DNA of 64,000 bases from Gymnorhina tibicen. Its lineage: Eukaryota > Chordata > Aves > Passeriformes > Artamidae. Location: contig VXAZ01000560.1 of assembly GCA_013399875.1 (NCBI GenBank), positions 1,337,521 to 1,401,520 on the forward strand, in the 5' to 3' direction. The notes under the pieces are model-generated. The model ran no database searches, had not been told where the DNA came from, and saw only the letters and a program-made list of their open reading frames with translations. How positions within the stretch are numbered: the stretch's first letter is position 1; each line of letters starts with the position of its first letter. Of the stretch, positions 40,575 through 53,522 are shown one piece after another. Position numbers and translations under genes: made by a program.

Positions 40575-43039
40575 AAAATTAAACAATTATGGCATGCCTT
40601 TCTCTAAGCGCTGCTTTTCTATTAATGCCATTCTAACATTTCATGGAACTTGTTGCTTTTAGGACCACGTTTTCCCTACTGGCATGGTTACAGATAGGCT
40701 GCATCATCCCTGTAGAGTGCTTGGCAGGATCTATAAGCAGCATAGGCAGGGGAATACACACCTCAGAACCTCTGGGGTACACGTGATGTACAGCCACAAG
40801 CACAGAGGTTAAAAAGCAGACAAGAAACTTGAGTTCTTTTCTGCCTGAGAGTATCTGAGCCTTCCTCTGGCCTCTCCTCCAGCTAAATCAGAGCTAGAGA
40901 CAATATGACTCCCCAAAACTTTTATCCAGCAGTGAGCTTCCACTCTTCACCTCATCACCTTATCCAGTACTGAAATTTTTACTGCAAGAGATATGAATCC
41001 CTGCAATTTCCCTGTCCTGGAGCTTTGGTTTCACATTAAACCTCCATGGATTTCTACACACCCTGAAATCTGCAGGCACAAGCCACGAACTCCATGTGCT
41101 GTATTCTTCTGGGAACAGACAAGGAACAGAGCAGCTTAACGCTGAAGTCAGCAGAGAATGGATTTCGTGCCGAAATGCCACTAATACAGCAAATGGTACC
41201 ATGTCCACTGTGGCTGTTCCAGTGCTATTTACAGGACAATACAACTTCGGGGGCTGACAATTACAGATCATGATTTCCTCTCACATTTCACAGCCATCTG
41301 AAAAAGGACGTCCTGCACAATAAAATGCACCAGCTTGGCCTGGGCTGTATTGTCTGAGAGCCCTGATTCACAGCCACAAAGGCGAAGCAGTCTCAGTGCC
41401 ACACAGGGATGCTGAGCCAAGTTTAATCTTTGGTCTGAGAATCTGGCCCATTTTCAAACATGAAAAAATCTTTCAGTCCAACGGGGAAGGAGTGAGGAAA
41501 TGAAGACAGGATAGCTCCTATCACCCAGCTAACATGTCTGGGCTGGGAGTGCTGCCACTGACTGTAACGGGGCCAGTATTTCACCCCAAGTCTTAAGGAG
41601 CTCACAGTGTCAGATTTGACAGAGGAATAATGTAGCTTTGCAGCTGCCTCATCATCCCCACAAGACAATTAGTTGTTGTTTGGCAAGGATCTTTTAAGAA
41701 CGTCATTGAGACAGAGAGGGAACAGCCTGGATAGCCACGGACTTCTAAAAGCTGGGGATGGAAAATGCACAATGCCACTAAAACTTGAGAAAATCTGGAA
41801 TGATCATTAAAAGGAATTAAGTTGGGAAGTAATTTATGACAAGAACACTCAAATCCTTTGTTATTTTCTCTTAACTATCATATGCTTCCTGCACACTGGG
41901 TATATGAGAGGGTGTGTTAACAGAGGGAAAGAAAAATTAAGCACAGTAAAATTAACTCGTTTTATCAATTTGTGCTTTCTGCAACAGTTTCCTGACAGCA
42001 GCTACAAGAGGCTGTAAAACTGATGAATTTGCATGGAAAAAGAAACCGGTGTAAGTAATTTGTGTAAAAGGTAACAGGGACATGGACTGCTATAATTCAG
42101 ACACCCTGCAGATAGCAGACTGCTGCAGTGTGTGCAGTTATGGGTTAGAAAAATGACCACACTGCAGTCAGTCTGACTTGAATGGAAATCAATCATAAAG
42201 GTACTCTCTGCAGCATCTACTCCACAGTTTTCAGCAACTTCCTTGCCAAACAGATTTGTGCTCTGCAAACCCTTTCCTGAGCAATTCCCCTGCACCCTCT
42301 GCCTCCCAAAGCCCAACTTACAGGTTAAGCACGCAGTTTTCCAAACAGCAACGTAAAAAGGCAAGCACTAAATTAAAGCACTGTTTCTTTCTGAGGCACA
42401 GTGAATTTCCTGGACGTTGCCAGATTTATGAAACAGTTTTATTCCAGGGAGATAAGGAAGAAAAACTGGTATGCGGATAACGCTTCCCTTCTTTCTTTCC
42501 CCTGCTGTGTTTATTGCCCTTTCCCCAAATCCTGGATATTTCTTGAGTTGGCCCTATAGGAAAATGGAATGTCTGTCCAGAGCAGGGGTAGGGTAGGAAC
42601 AAGGTCTTGCTAATGCTGTGCAAACTCAGTGCAAAGCAGAGAGGGCTGATCCCTCAGGGGTTGCTGCCGGGGTAGCGAACACGAAGGATGCTGTGCTGGT
42701 CACCAGCCAAACCACCTCGCCACACTCAAATGCCAGTTGGAAACCAGAGGGTTAAAGAGCAAAAATCACCTTTAACAGACACCAGCAGAGGTTAAAGTGC
42801 CTGGCTGGGCTGTGGGGGCCAGTACCTGAACCCCGTGGCAGTCCTTGCACAGGAGCCACCACCCTGCCACCACCAGCTCAAGGTCTCTGGTCCCTGAAGT
42901 GCTGTGGCAAAGGTTGCACGGGGCTGAGCTGTTCCAAAATCCCCTCTCCTGCCTTCCTGACAGTGCCTGTCTTCCACCAAAGCCTGTTTGTACCGTTGCT
43001 CACAGTTATTGCGTTTACTGCTATAAATCACAACAACGT

Positions 43040-43175
43040 GCTGGAGTTGTGGCTGCTTCATCCCTGGAAGTGTGCAAGGCCAGGCTGGAGCAACCTGGGA
43101 TAGTGGAAGGTGTCCCTGCTGGAATGAGATGGGCTTTAAGGTCCTTTCCAACCCAAACCACTCTGTGATTCTATC
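43040..43175 (+). mobile_element. CR1 LINE 3' end, 5'-truncated
   Basis: This plus-orientation CR1 tail carries gcttcatccctggaagtgtg, caaggccaggctggagcaac, gatagtggaaggtgtccctg and tttccaacccaaaccactct, and ends gtgattctatcattcc. A short deletion relative to its siblings removes part of the gccccgtcc segment and the gggggtgg segment. It is antisense to NFIA. Confidence 0.92.
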
Positions 43176-43240
43176 ATTCCCAGCAAAGGCAGCATCTCTG
43201 CAGAGTAAGCAAAGGGATCAAAGTGGTGCAAACTGTGACA

Positions 43241-43300
43241 AAACTCTTGTCTAAACAGAAGAACTCTGTCTAAACTAAAAAACTCTGTCTAAACTAAACC
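43241..43300. repeat. Three-copy tandem repeat, period about 20
   Basis: Units based on aactctgtctaaactaaa are repeated three times, the first one diverged (aaactcttgtctaaacagaag). It lies about 70 bases to the right of a CR1 3' end in intron 4. Confidence 0.85.
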
Positions 43301-46300
43301 TCTTGATTGCAGCACATGACAATCCACCACACAACCTCCCTACCCCTGTCCCTACACCCCAGGAACACGTTCCAGCCCCACGTGGTGCGGCGTGGTGGGA
43401 GCTGCAGCCTCACAAACGCCAGGCAGCGACATCAAACCCACACCATTCCCCCTGTAAGAAATGCTCTGCAGCAAAGTGACCTCCTGACAGCTCAGGAACA
43501 TCCCCCAAATGGGAAAGGATGTCAGAAACTGTGGCTGTGAGTCAAAGCAAAAATCTCCACCTCGGTGCTGGCATCGAGGTGCCACCTGACCCAGGGCTCT
43601 GAGCTGGGAGGAACTGAGAGGGGAGGACCCCTCTTTCCCCACACCCAGCCTGGAGCCCCCATTTCAGCTGCTGGCATCACAGAAAATTCCCTGTGCAGCT
43701 GGGACGCGCTCGGTGACGCAGAAGGAGCTGGTTTGCCCAAAAGGAGGAGGAGGAAGGTGGGTGCCTCTGCCTGACACTTTTCTACTCCCAGGATGCAGGG
43801 CAGCCTCACCCTGCTCCCAGCCTGCTCCCTCCAGCTCAGCTCCTCACCCGAAATGTCAAGAAAAATAATGGAGAAATTAAGAAAAAGCCCTCTGACTTAA
43901 CCCAATTGCAATATTTATTTTGAAAAAAATTACTGAATTACAGAACAGGAAACCCACTAAATAAAACCAGCCAGGCTGGCATTTGTCTCCGTTGGAATAT
44001 AGCACTTTAAGCCACGTTAATATTTAGCCTCTCTTTTTTTTCCATTTGTATGTATTTATTTTTACAGAGGGGCTGGGATGTGACCAAGATCATTACACGT
44101 GTAGCACTGCAGTGAAGTGATAATGTGTTTAAGGTTAAATGGGAGAAACATGACATTTGACTAATAAACTTTTTCCTGTGTTGTGACTCCATAAACAAAG
44201 GGAAACACACTGTGCTGCTGCTGCTGCTGGGAGGAAAGGGGAGCTGGGTGGGTTGTTTTTTTTTTTTGCAAGGCCTTTGTTTCCTCCACACTGTATCATT
44301 ACATTCAAAGAGCTTTCGCCGAATACAACAGATATGAAATGTGTGATGTTCATTTTAAAATTACAAGTACAGCCTGCTATTGACCATCTAATTATGCTGA
44401 GTTCCATTTATAAACATAGCTAACCACTAAGTTTATAGAGACTTTTTGTGCTGCTTTAATAGGATATTGATCGAGAGCAAGGTTTGAGTGGACTGCCATT
44501 GAATTGTGTAATGGCATACAAAAGGCAAGGTCACGGCAACTGTTCACTCTATGCCTGCAGTCTATTTTTTATTATAATCTTTTTTCCTCCCTCTCGTACC
44601 CAAGCCCACACAGAGAGTTTTGGATAGCGGTGCTTTGCTAAGGAATATAGAGTATCTTTTTAAATGTTAATTTTCATGCTGCTGACTTTAACTGCCTTCA
44701 CTGCTGTAATGCTTAGTATAGCAGAAAACAGAGAGGCCGCAGCTCGGACAGAGCAGGTCTGTCGCACCCCGGCTCCCACACACGTGCTCTGTGAGGAGGG
44801 AAACAGCCTCTCCTCCTCTCCTGGGCTACAAGAAGGCGTGCACCGCCCAGCCCAGCTCCTCCACAAGAGCCAGGGTATCCCGCACCTTGCCACAGGCACC
44901 CGGGACGTGCTGGGATTCGCTTTCCCCGCGGTTTGCTCGGGCTGGATGAGAGGCACGGGGAGGCTGCGTTTGCTCAGTCGCAGCCACGCTCCGTGCCTGG
45001 AGTGCTGGCAATCCCTCTCCATCCCAGCCCTCGTGGCAAGGACACTTCAGCCCCTGCCTCCATCCCCGAAGTTCCATCCCCAAGCCTGGCACCTGCTGCG
45101 TCAGCGTGGCAGGATCCCGAGCTTCCCAAAACCTCCTGCCCGCAGAAGCGCTGCCTACCTGTGGAACTAGTCTAAGTGTTTCAGGGATAATTAGCTGGAC
45201 CATTTCTGTGTGTACACAGGAGCAGTGAGCAAATTTGTGTGCTCGGGGTGCCACGGGCTCATCAGAAGGATTAGAAGTGCCCCCACTGCTCCTGGCATCT
45301 CCTCCCTGCACGCAGCACACGCTGAACCCAACGTGTGGCATTTTCAGGCCAGGGTGCAGTCAGAATTCCCTTGTTTATCAGCACGAAGAATGATGTCATT
45401 TTGACAAATAACACACCACCAAACAAATATGTTTGATTTGGCTCTAGCGGAATGTTCATAAATCCTAAATCTTTCTTCACATCCTGGGCAGTGCAGTTTA
45501 TCTGGCTGCTTGAAGGACCTCCGAGGGAGGAGATCTTCCCAGCAGCTCTCCCTGCACAAGAGCACATGGTGCAGACTCAAAGCCAGGAGGGGAATGCATT
45601 CCCCACGCCTTCCTCCCTGCTCCAGCCTGCCACAACCTCCCCGCCCTTGCCAAGGGAACGGGGACACTTGGCACCACGGCCACCCCTCTGAGCACCTTCT
45701 GCAGAGGGTCTATCTCCTGTGATAGCTGCCCACAGCCTGTGGAATATTTTCCTAACAAGGGGAGAAAAGGAGGAGGTTTCACTGGGCCAACAGCTGGCTG
45801 TCAGTTCCCAAACCCGTCCATCTCTGACGCTTCTGCCTCTGAGCCTTTTGTTGTCAGCACAGACCTCTCCAGAGAGGGAAGAATGAAGCCTCTGTTATCT
45901 GGAAGGGTCTCCCCAGTATCTGGGGTGACAGACAACGCTTGGAGAGGAGCTCACACCCTCTGCCTGCTAATAATGGAGGAGAACTGACAGCATGAGCTGC
46001 AACACCCACATCAGATGGGTTGGAGAGGAGTCTTTGTTTTTCAGATGCACATCTATGATCTCTTTTCTCTGTTTTACTAGGCTCTGCAAGACTCAGCAGC
46101 TGGGCAGCATTTCGAAAGAAAATCTGCATCTATAGGACTGAAGAAAGCAAGTTTCTGTTACCAGCACAGTCTAGACTTGTTCAATAGCTCACAGAAAGTG
46201 TGATGATCAGCACTGATAGGCAAGATAGATAACAGTAACAGCTGACCTTTCACTTGATTAATTCATTCCCCAAATTTGCATGACGGAGACAATTGCCTCT

Positions 46301-48187
46301 TACTTGAGCCTCCTTGTCATGTGGACCTCTGGGAACTTTACTGTACAAACCTGGCACATAATTGCTACCCACAATAATTTTTAAGAATAATTTTAGATTA
46401 CAGCTGCCACGGGCCAGTTAAAATTGGGGGAAATCACTTATTTGTATCATTGTATTACCAAAAGCAAGCATAGAAAGAAAAATGACAGTGGGCATGCACA
46501 AAGATGACCTTTTTGGAAAGAGGACTGGTCTCAAATCAGGACACAGGAACACGCAGACAACCCAGAGAGGGTTATATTAACTTTAAAAGGCCTTGCTTAC
46601 CAATTTAGGCAATTACACAGCAATTACCTTGTTGCTGTGTTATGTTAAATAATTCTTTGAATATGAGCATGTGAATTAATACTGAGTTTTCTGGGAATAT
46701 GCTGCTAGACTTGACACTAAACATATCCTACCGGGTAGCCAGGGCATGTCAGGCTGTGGGCTTCTCAGACCTCATAAAGTAAACAAGGTTAAGGCTGGTC
46801 AGTACATGTCTGGGGCATCTCCAAGGAAAATCCAGGGTGCTATCAAAAGCAGCATAGCTAAATCAGTTGCTGGCACTCTTCCCTCTGAGTCAGTTCTGAA
46901 GTGATATCCCGATATGCTTTGGGGACACTATTTTTGGTAGAGGTGCTGGCTTGTAGACAGGATATAAAACTGAGGTCTTGACCTCCCAGGATTATTAAAG
47001 AGCCCATGGAAAACAGTGCAAACCCCCGTGTCTGGAACAGATAAAAGCCGAATCTTTGTATTTTTCCCACCAACACCTTCTTCCTTATTTCTAATGAAGT
47101 CCATGCTCTTCCTGCGTGCAGGTGCCCCATCCTTGAAGGTGGTGCACGTCAACTGCAAGCAGAGGGAACATCTCAGACACAGCTCATAATTTGCAAAACA
47201 TGCTGAGTGCTAGGATTTCTGATACCCAGTGTTTCAGTTGAGTTACAATAAAATATCAGGGAAAATTAATAAGCTTGAAACACGATGCTCACGAGGTCAG
47301 TGCCAAGCTCTGGGGGAGGCTGGGAAGGCTCCAGCCAGGAGCGGGGCACTTTCCTAGGAAAAGTGCACACATGGAGCACGGCTGACAGAGTCCAGAGGCA
47401 GCTTTGCTGTGCAGGGCTCCTACAGCCAAGATAAGATTGTGGTGAAGTGGGATGCCTTGCAGAGGGGGAGGGTGAATCCTTCGGGCTTCAAAAGCCTCAC
47501 GCTGTCACGCTGCAATGAAGTGACATAACACGGACGACGCTCAAATCCTGGTGACAGCCTGGGTTTGTCCACCCTGGCTGCCTGCAGGTACCAGCCAGTC
47601 TGTGCTCCCTGGACAGCCAGTTAGATGCCAAAGTCTCTGCTCAAGCACTTCAGCAAGTGAACTGATTTGCAGATGTGCTGAGCATTCAGCAGCTCCTCTT
47701 GACTTCTGAGTCCTCTTAACTTTGCCCTTCTCTCAAAATTCCCACCAGTTGTCAGGGAACGAAGCTCAGGAGAAATGTTTCCTTCAACATTTTTCTCTCT
47801 GCCTCTCTCCAGGGCATATAGCTCTCATGCATCTCCCACTCGCCGTGCTTTCCTTGTACCATCCTATTTTTGAATGTAAAGCCAATTTACTAGCTAGTGT
47901 CTTTCCAAAAGGGGAAATAAACCAGGAAAATCCTCTGAGAAACTCTGTGTTCAAAACCTCAAAACCACAGGTTTTCTACTAGGTTTGTGCCAGTTAGATT
48001 CCAGCCCCAGAATGACTTAAATGACATGCCCAGAGCCAGCACACAAATAAATATTTCTGCTAAGAGAAGAACCGTTTTTATCATTTAAAGAGATTTGTTG
48101 CATAGAGGTTTTAAAGGGCATGTAGTTGAGGGTTTCACCTGGAGCAGTGGTGACTGGTGACGTGATGTTATCCCATAGCTCCACTCT

Positions 48188-48400
48188 AGCTGGAGACAGG
48201 ATCACAGACTGGTCTGGGTTGGAAGGGACCTTAAAGATCATCCCGTTCCACCCCCTGCCATGGGCAGGGACACCTTCCACTATCCCAGGGTGCTCCAGCC
48301 TGGCCTTGGACACTTCCAGGGACAAGGCAGCCACAGCTTCTCTGTGCCAGGGCCTCACCACCCTCACAGGGAAGAGTTTTTTAGATCCCTAAAGTTCCTA
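48188..48400 (-). mobile_element. CR1 LINE 3' end, inverted
   Basis: The plus strand begins with aggatcacagactggtctgg and gttggaagggaccttaaaga, then continues through ccatgggcagggacacc, cctggccttggacacttcca and gggcctcaccaccctcacag. This is the complement of the CR1 3' region, so the element is on the minus strand, sense to NFIA. The right limit is uncertain; similarity fades after ggaagagttttttagatccc. Confidence 0.92.
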
Positions 48401-48773
48401 CAGGCCTGGCTTAGCAGCAGTGTCTCTGCGAGACCCTGTCCATACTCTTCCCTTGGACTATCTGGATTATACCACAGCAAAACACAATCAATGCACCTCT
48501 GATCAATGGAAAACAGGGTGGTGACAGGTACTCTTAATTCAGTGTTGTTAGTGAGTATTGACAAGCCTGTAATGATCATGCTGCAGTGTGTCACTCATGC
48601 TGGGGGCATTAGCATCCCTTAAAGGTCAAAACCCAAATCCTTCTAGAAGACAGAATTCCACACAGCTAATGGAAAACGTGGGCCTGGGGAAGTCAGGGTG
48701 TGTGAGACTGTCAGGGCTAAAGCTGGCACAGTTGTTGGCACTATTAATGACTTCAGCAACTTGCAGGTGCACA

Positions 48774-48885
48774 ACCCCCAAATTCAGAGAATATCCTGAG
48801 CTGGAAGGGACCCACACGAATCATCAAAGTCCAGCTCCTGGCCCCGCACTGGGACAGCGCCAAGAACCGCACGCACAGACGTGTG
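48774..48885 (-). mobile_element. CR1 LINE 3' end fragment, inverted
   Basis: The plus strand contains cctgagctggaagggaccca, then cgaatcatcaaagtccagct and cctggccccgcactgggaca. This is the complement of a second CR1 subfamily tail (gagttggaagggaccc type). It lies 370 bases from the preceding copy and in the same orientation, but the subfamily differs, so it is a separate insertion. Confidence 0.82.
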
Positions 48886-49101
48886 CACATGGCATGGATT
48901 AACACAACGTGAAAAAACAGCATCAGAAAATTTCCAGGCTTATGTGCACGGATCAGGTAATTTCTGGTTACAATACAGCCCTTGGATCCTCCAAGGGATC
49001 CATGGGAAGCTGATTTATCTGCACTCTGCCCATTTTCAGCTGGGTACCAGATGAGCTTATCAACTTGCACATGCAAGTTTGCAGAATCAAATTATTTATC
49101 A

Positions 49102-49422
<321 letters not shown>

Positions 49423-49925
49423 TTAGCTTTAAGCATTTAATGACAGTATTCTCAAATACTTTACTTTCATTTAGACTTAAAATGTGACATCTAATTTCCC
49501 ACTTAGCAGTAATTATTGTTTATGTAGGTGGGTAACCAGTCATACAGCTATGTAGGCTGCTTTGTGGTTTCTATCTAGAGGTTAGGAAAGCTAACATGAC
49601 ACATCAGCAGGGAGATTTTTACATGTTAAAGCATCTCAACAGGAAATCTGAAACAAAAGAGGGCTATTTTAATAAACGGTTACCTTGGATGACCCCTAAT
49701 GACTTCACAACTGAAATGAAAATACTGTACCTAGGAAACAGACAGGACAGCTAAGTTCCATAATCATTTTAAACGTTATTCTCTAAAGAAACATCTGATC
49801 AGGATTATCTACCCATTCATTCAAACAAAACAAGATTTAAAGACGTATTCTTCATTTTTCTAAGGTTACACTAGGGGGATCTTAAAAGAGCAGATGGTTA
49901 AAAAAAATTAAATTAAGGCCTTTTC

Positions 49926-49944
49926 AACAACAACAACAACAACA
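49926..49944. repeat. CAA microsatellite, about 6 units
   Basis: A short (CAA)n tract lies 535 bases upstream of the exon 4 acceptor. On the NFIA sense strand it reads TTG repeats. Confidence 0.9.
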
Positions 49945-50034
49945 AAAAAAATTCTAACATTTAGAACTAGGTTTTGAAAAGAAAAATAAATCTCTGCATA
50001 TGAAAAAGTAATAACTTTGAGCTGTGGACCGTCT

Positions 50035-50320
50035 GTAGGAACCAGGGCGGACGCATCCACGCTCGCCCCCCTCGTGCAAGGCATGCCTCTGCGCTCGGTA
50101 TCAAAATGTGATGGCACTTTACATAACAGTATTTTCCTTCTTCTCTGCAAACATGCCTACCACCAAATGTTCATTTAATTTTCACGGGTATGCTCAGTGA
50201 CAAAGGAGCGGCCGGGCTGCAGCCCAGCGCCAGGGCCGGGATACGGCAGCGCCGGCGGGACAGAGCCCGGCTTCAATTAGAGGGAGGGCTGCACTCGGCC
50301 GGCCAGGCTGACCTTTTGCT
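50035..50320. promoter_or_regulatory. CpG-dense patch upstream of exon 4
   Basis: CpG sites cluster in agggcggacgcatccacgct and in gagcggccgggctgcagccc through cagcgccggcgggacagagc and ctcggccggcc. The patch lies about 650-930 bases upstream of exon 4 in transcript order. It may be a regulatory element; a coding role is not supported. Confidence 0.45.
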
Positions 50321-51461
50321 TTGGAAATCAGGGTCACAGGAGAAATCGCAGGATAAAGGGATTATTAAAAGAACTGTAAAGTCCTGCTTGCCCACAGGAT
50401 AAGTGGCATACCTTTTTAGGTTGTCCTACTTAGAGTCACTGATTCCGGCGCACGCACACATTTATTATTGAATGTTTTGCAGGGGCACCATCTGCTCCAT
50501 CGTTAATTGTTTGTCGGGCTCAGTACGATTTCCCTGCATTCCATATATTCTCCTGCACCCCACTCTCATCCCGGGAATACCTGTGCACCTTTCTCTAATG
50601 ACCGGAGCAACACGACTAACGCCAGCTGCATGTTTGTACTCCTGGCTCTCTTTTGGGGTTGTTTGAACAAACCCAGCATATCCCACTGTCATTTCCACCT
50701 GTGGAATGGGATGCAAAAGGAATACACCTTCTGTACAGGTCTGCAGAGGGTGGAGTGTCGGGCAATGTGCCAGGGAAAGGTTTGGGAGAGATCTCGGAGC
50801 CGTTCACCTCCAGCCAAGATCTCATGGAATTCTGCTCCTACACAGAAGAAGTTCCCTGCTAAGAGCCCACAGTGCCAGATGAACGCAATCTCTAAGCTAA
50901 CAGACTCGAGACAAGTTTCTGCATCAGGCATGTTTTTATACTCCAGCAATAATGATGAGTTTTCAAACTGTGTATATGTATATCTTTGGGCATCCTTGTG
51001 TATGTGTGTATACATATGTATTATGTACACAAACATATAAATATACACAAATCTGTCATGCTCCAGCTGTAGATAAATGTACTATAAAATATTGAAATTG
51101 ATGCTGAAATTCAACACAAACAAATTCCTCAATCTGCAAACAAGGTTTTTATTTACATCGAGAGAATAAATTTTTCTCTACTTCAAATGAAAAAAAACGT
51201 TCTTACGAGCTTTTATTTTCCCTTATTTTCAGTTTAGAAATAGCTCCCAGATAGCTGGAAGTGCTTTTGCCTGATCTGCTTTGTATTTTCCCACAATAAA
51301 GGTGATGACTACCTCATTCTGCTTTTTAGAAACGGTTGCTGCCCATACACAACGTTTGTTCATCGCCGATTTCCCAAGTATTTTTAATATGAAGATCTAC
51401 TTTTCATATGCTGCAGCAGACCTGCCTATTGAATTAAATGATCTGTGAATTAAAAATAATT

Positions 51462-51545
51462 CTCTTAGGTCTTCACTGAAACCACTCATGTGCCTAGAAT
51501 TAAGCATATGCTTAAGTGCCTTGCTGGACCGGGGCCAGGGCGCTT
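51462..51545. repeat. Worn amniote repeat fragment (aagcatatgcttaagtgc type)
   Basis: The pieces cttaggtcttcactgaaacc, gaattaagcatatgcttaag and tgccttgctggaccggggcc match one arm of an old palindromic amniote repeat whose complement appears at 52.9 kb. Only one arm is clear here. Confidence 0.45.
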
Positions 51546-51781
51546 ACTACTCCGCAGAGCCCTTCGGAGGGAAGCCAGCCTCTGCTATGTAACTTCTCAC
51601 ACTGTGCTCATCATGGCAGTATCTGAGCAACTTCCAGAAGTGCATCCAGCAATGCCACGAACATCTGCCACGTGCTGGTTTTTTCACCACACTGGCTCTG
51701 CTCCGGTGTCCACTCCCACCTGCATTTCTCAGGCAGGTTCCCGCCGCACGGAGAGTGAAGGTGAAATTTAAATACGGAAGG

Positions 51782-51797
51782 AAAAAAAAAAAAAAAA
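51782..51797. repeat. Poly(A) tract, 16 A
   Basis: A run of 16 A bases followed by an A/C-rich stretch (caaacaccaacaaaacccc), in intron 3. Confidence 0.92.
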
Positions 51798-52934
51798 CAA
51801 ACACCAACAAAACCCCAAATCACAGCCACGGTAGGACATTTGGCTGATTTTTTTAAAGGGAAAGTCTAGAGCTCTTTGTAATTATCCAGCGAAAATGTGA
51901 TTGTCGCAAGGCAAACCACATCACTTTAACCTGTCACACACGGGTAAAACCAGAAATGAAAGTGCCATTTTAAACACATCCTAACTCTCAGGGCGTGAGA
52001 GAAGATGAATAAGTTATCTTGGGCATGCTGACTTCAATATTCCTATCTTGGGTACACTTGAAATGTCCACTTACTCCTGCAGGAACATTCCTTATGGGAG
52101 TACATGTAACAGTAATCATTAAACAGGAGCACGCAACGAGCGTGGTTAGGTTTTCATCCTTCAGTACTGAAAATAAACATTTCACAAATGAGAGGTGAAT
52201 GCCACGACTCTCCAATTTGATATTTACTCACAAACATTAGGAAATCGGGGGCTTGTCTCGCCAATCATTAATAATACCTTGATACCCACTAAAGCCGTGC
52301 CCTTGGCTTAGAGCTGTGTCACGAATATATTTTGATGTATGGTCGGTCTGTGAATTTGCAGTTCAGTAGAACCCCATGGAATTTTAAAGGTTTGCCTGGA
52401 TGGCTCAGACTGCAAAATTCAGGCCTAAGACTCTCGTTTTTGCTGAGCTGGGGTAACAGTAAGAGAAGAAAATGAGGGTAATAGTACAAAGAACCTAAAT
52501 GTGTAAAAGAAGAATTACTGGAAACAGCAGCACTGACAAAAGATGTGAAGCTAACATTATTAACTGGGGCCAAAATGCAGAATGTATCAATTTGGCCGAT
52601 CCACATAATTCTGAATGAGAAGAAAAATAGGTAAAGTCAAGCAATTACATATGCAGATGTTAGGATTAATGAGCTCCTGTACTGAAAAGATGATTAAGCA
52701 TCATGAAAGCTCCCAAGATTTGCTTTTCATAGGGCACTTTACTGAAATACTTGCACTGTGATAATTTTGCTCAATATCCAAAGGACGGGACACTGAAACT
52801 GCTGTGTATGACAGGTTATGCCTGCAGCTTTGTGCAACAGTCACAGTTTGGTGGTAAAGCAGGTGCTCAAAATGAACCTTGCAGGGCTCATTCACTGAAA
52901 TTTTGGGTACAGATTAAGACACGTGGCTGGCCAA

Positions 52935-53022
52935 GGCAGGCCCTGACTCAGCAAAGCTGTCGGAGCACGTGCTTCATTTCCATCACATGCCTGACTAAAG
53001 CACGTGCTCGCTGCCCTGCCAA
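52935..53022. repeat. Worn palindromic amniote repeat (gcacgtgctt type)
   Basis: The left arm is caggccctgactcagcaaag followed by gagcacgtgctt; the right arm is aaagcacgtgctcgctgccc. The arms are imperfect complements, as expected for a palindromic non-autonomous element. It is the same class as the fragment 1.4 kb to the left. Confidence 0.48.
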
Positions 53023-53391
53023 ACAAAGATGGGCTGACAGCCTTAAGGAGGAATTGAAATAAATGGTTGAGTCATTCCTTCAGTCACGTCTAGGGACAGG
53101 TAGGACTTAGCTCACCACCTAAGATCTCACTTCGGCCCACGAAGATGATCATCTTTCCCCTAAAGGGGGGGAAAAACCCCAGGATAATAAGACCAAACTG
53201 AATAAATCAGATCAGCACGGTAACTAATAAATCATTGTGCACAACAGCACAATGTTATCGTACCAGGTACCACATGGAAAACATCTTTCCATAACTTTAC
53301 AGCTGCTTTAACTGGGGAGAAAATTTGCAATGCAATTTACATGTTCTTCTTTTGGATCCCAGCAAAGAAGCCAGAAGAAAAGGCTTCAATT

Positions 53392-53522
53392 GCTGGAGCC
53401 TAATTCTGATCTCTCTCAAAGAAGTTTTAAACAAATCTTTCTACACCGATCAAATAGAGTTTCACCTCATTTTCTCCTAATTTACACTGGCAGAGGAGAA
53501 ATCAGGATTAGGACTTGTTGTC
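53392..53522. repeat. Worn palindromic amniote repeat (tttacactgg type)
   Basis: The left part is gagcctaattctgatctctc; the right part is tcctaatttacactggcaga followed by ggagaaatcaggattagg. The aatcagg and cctaatt motifs are near complements across the unit. It resembles another old reptilian palindromic repeat. The identification comes from memory of similar sequence. Confidence 0.42.

Noticed and set aside
44664..45341. Overlapping open frames of 168 and 171 codons on opposite strands
   Set aside because: Both come from one GC-rich intron stretch with few stops. Neither shows a domain or splice support.
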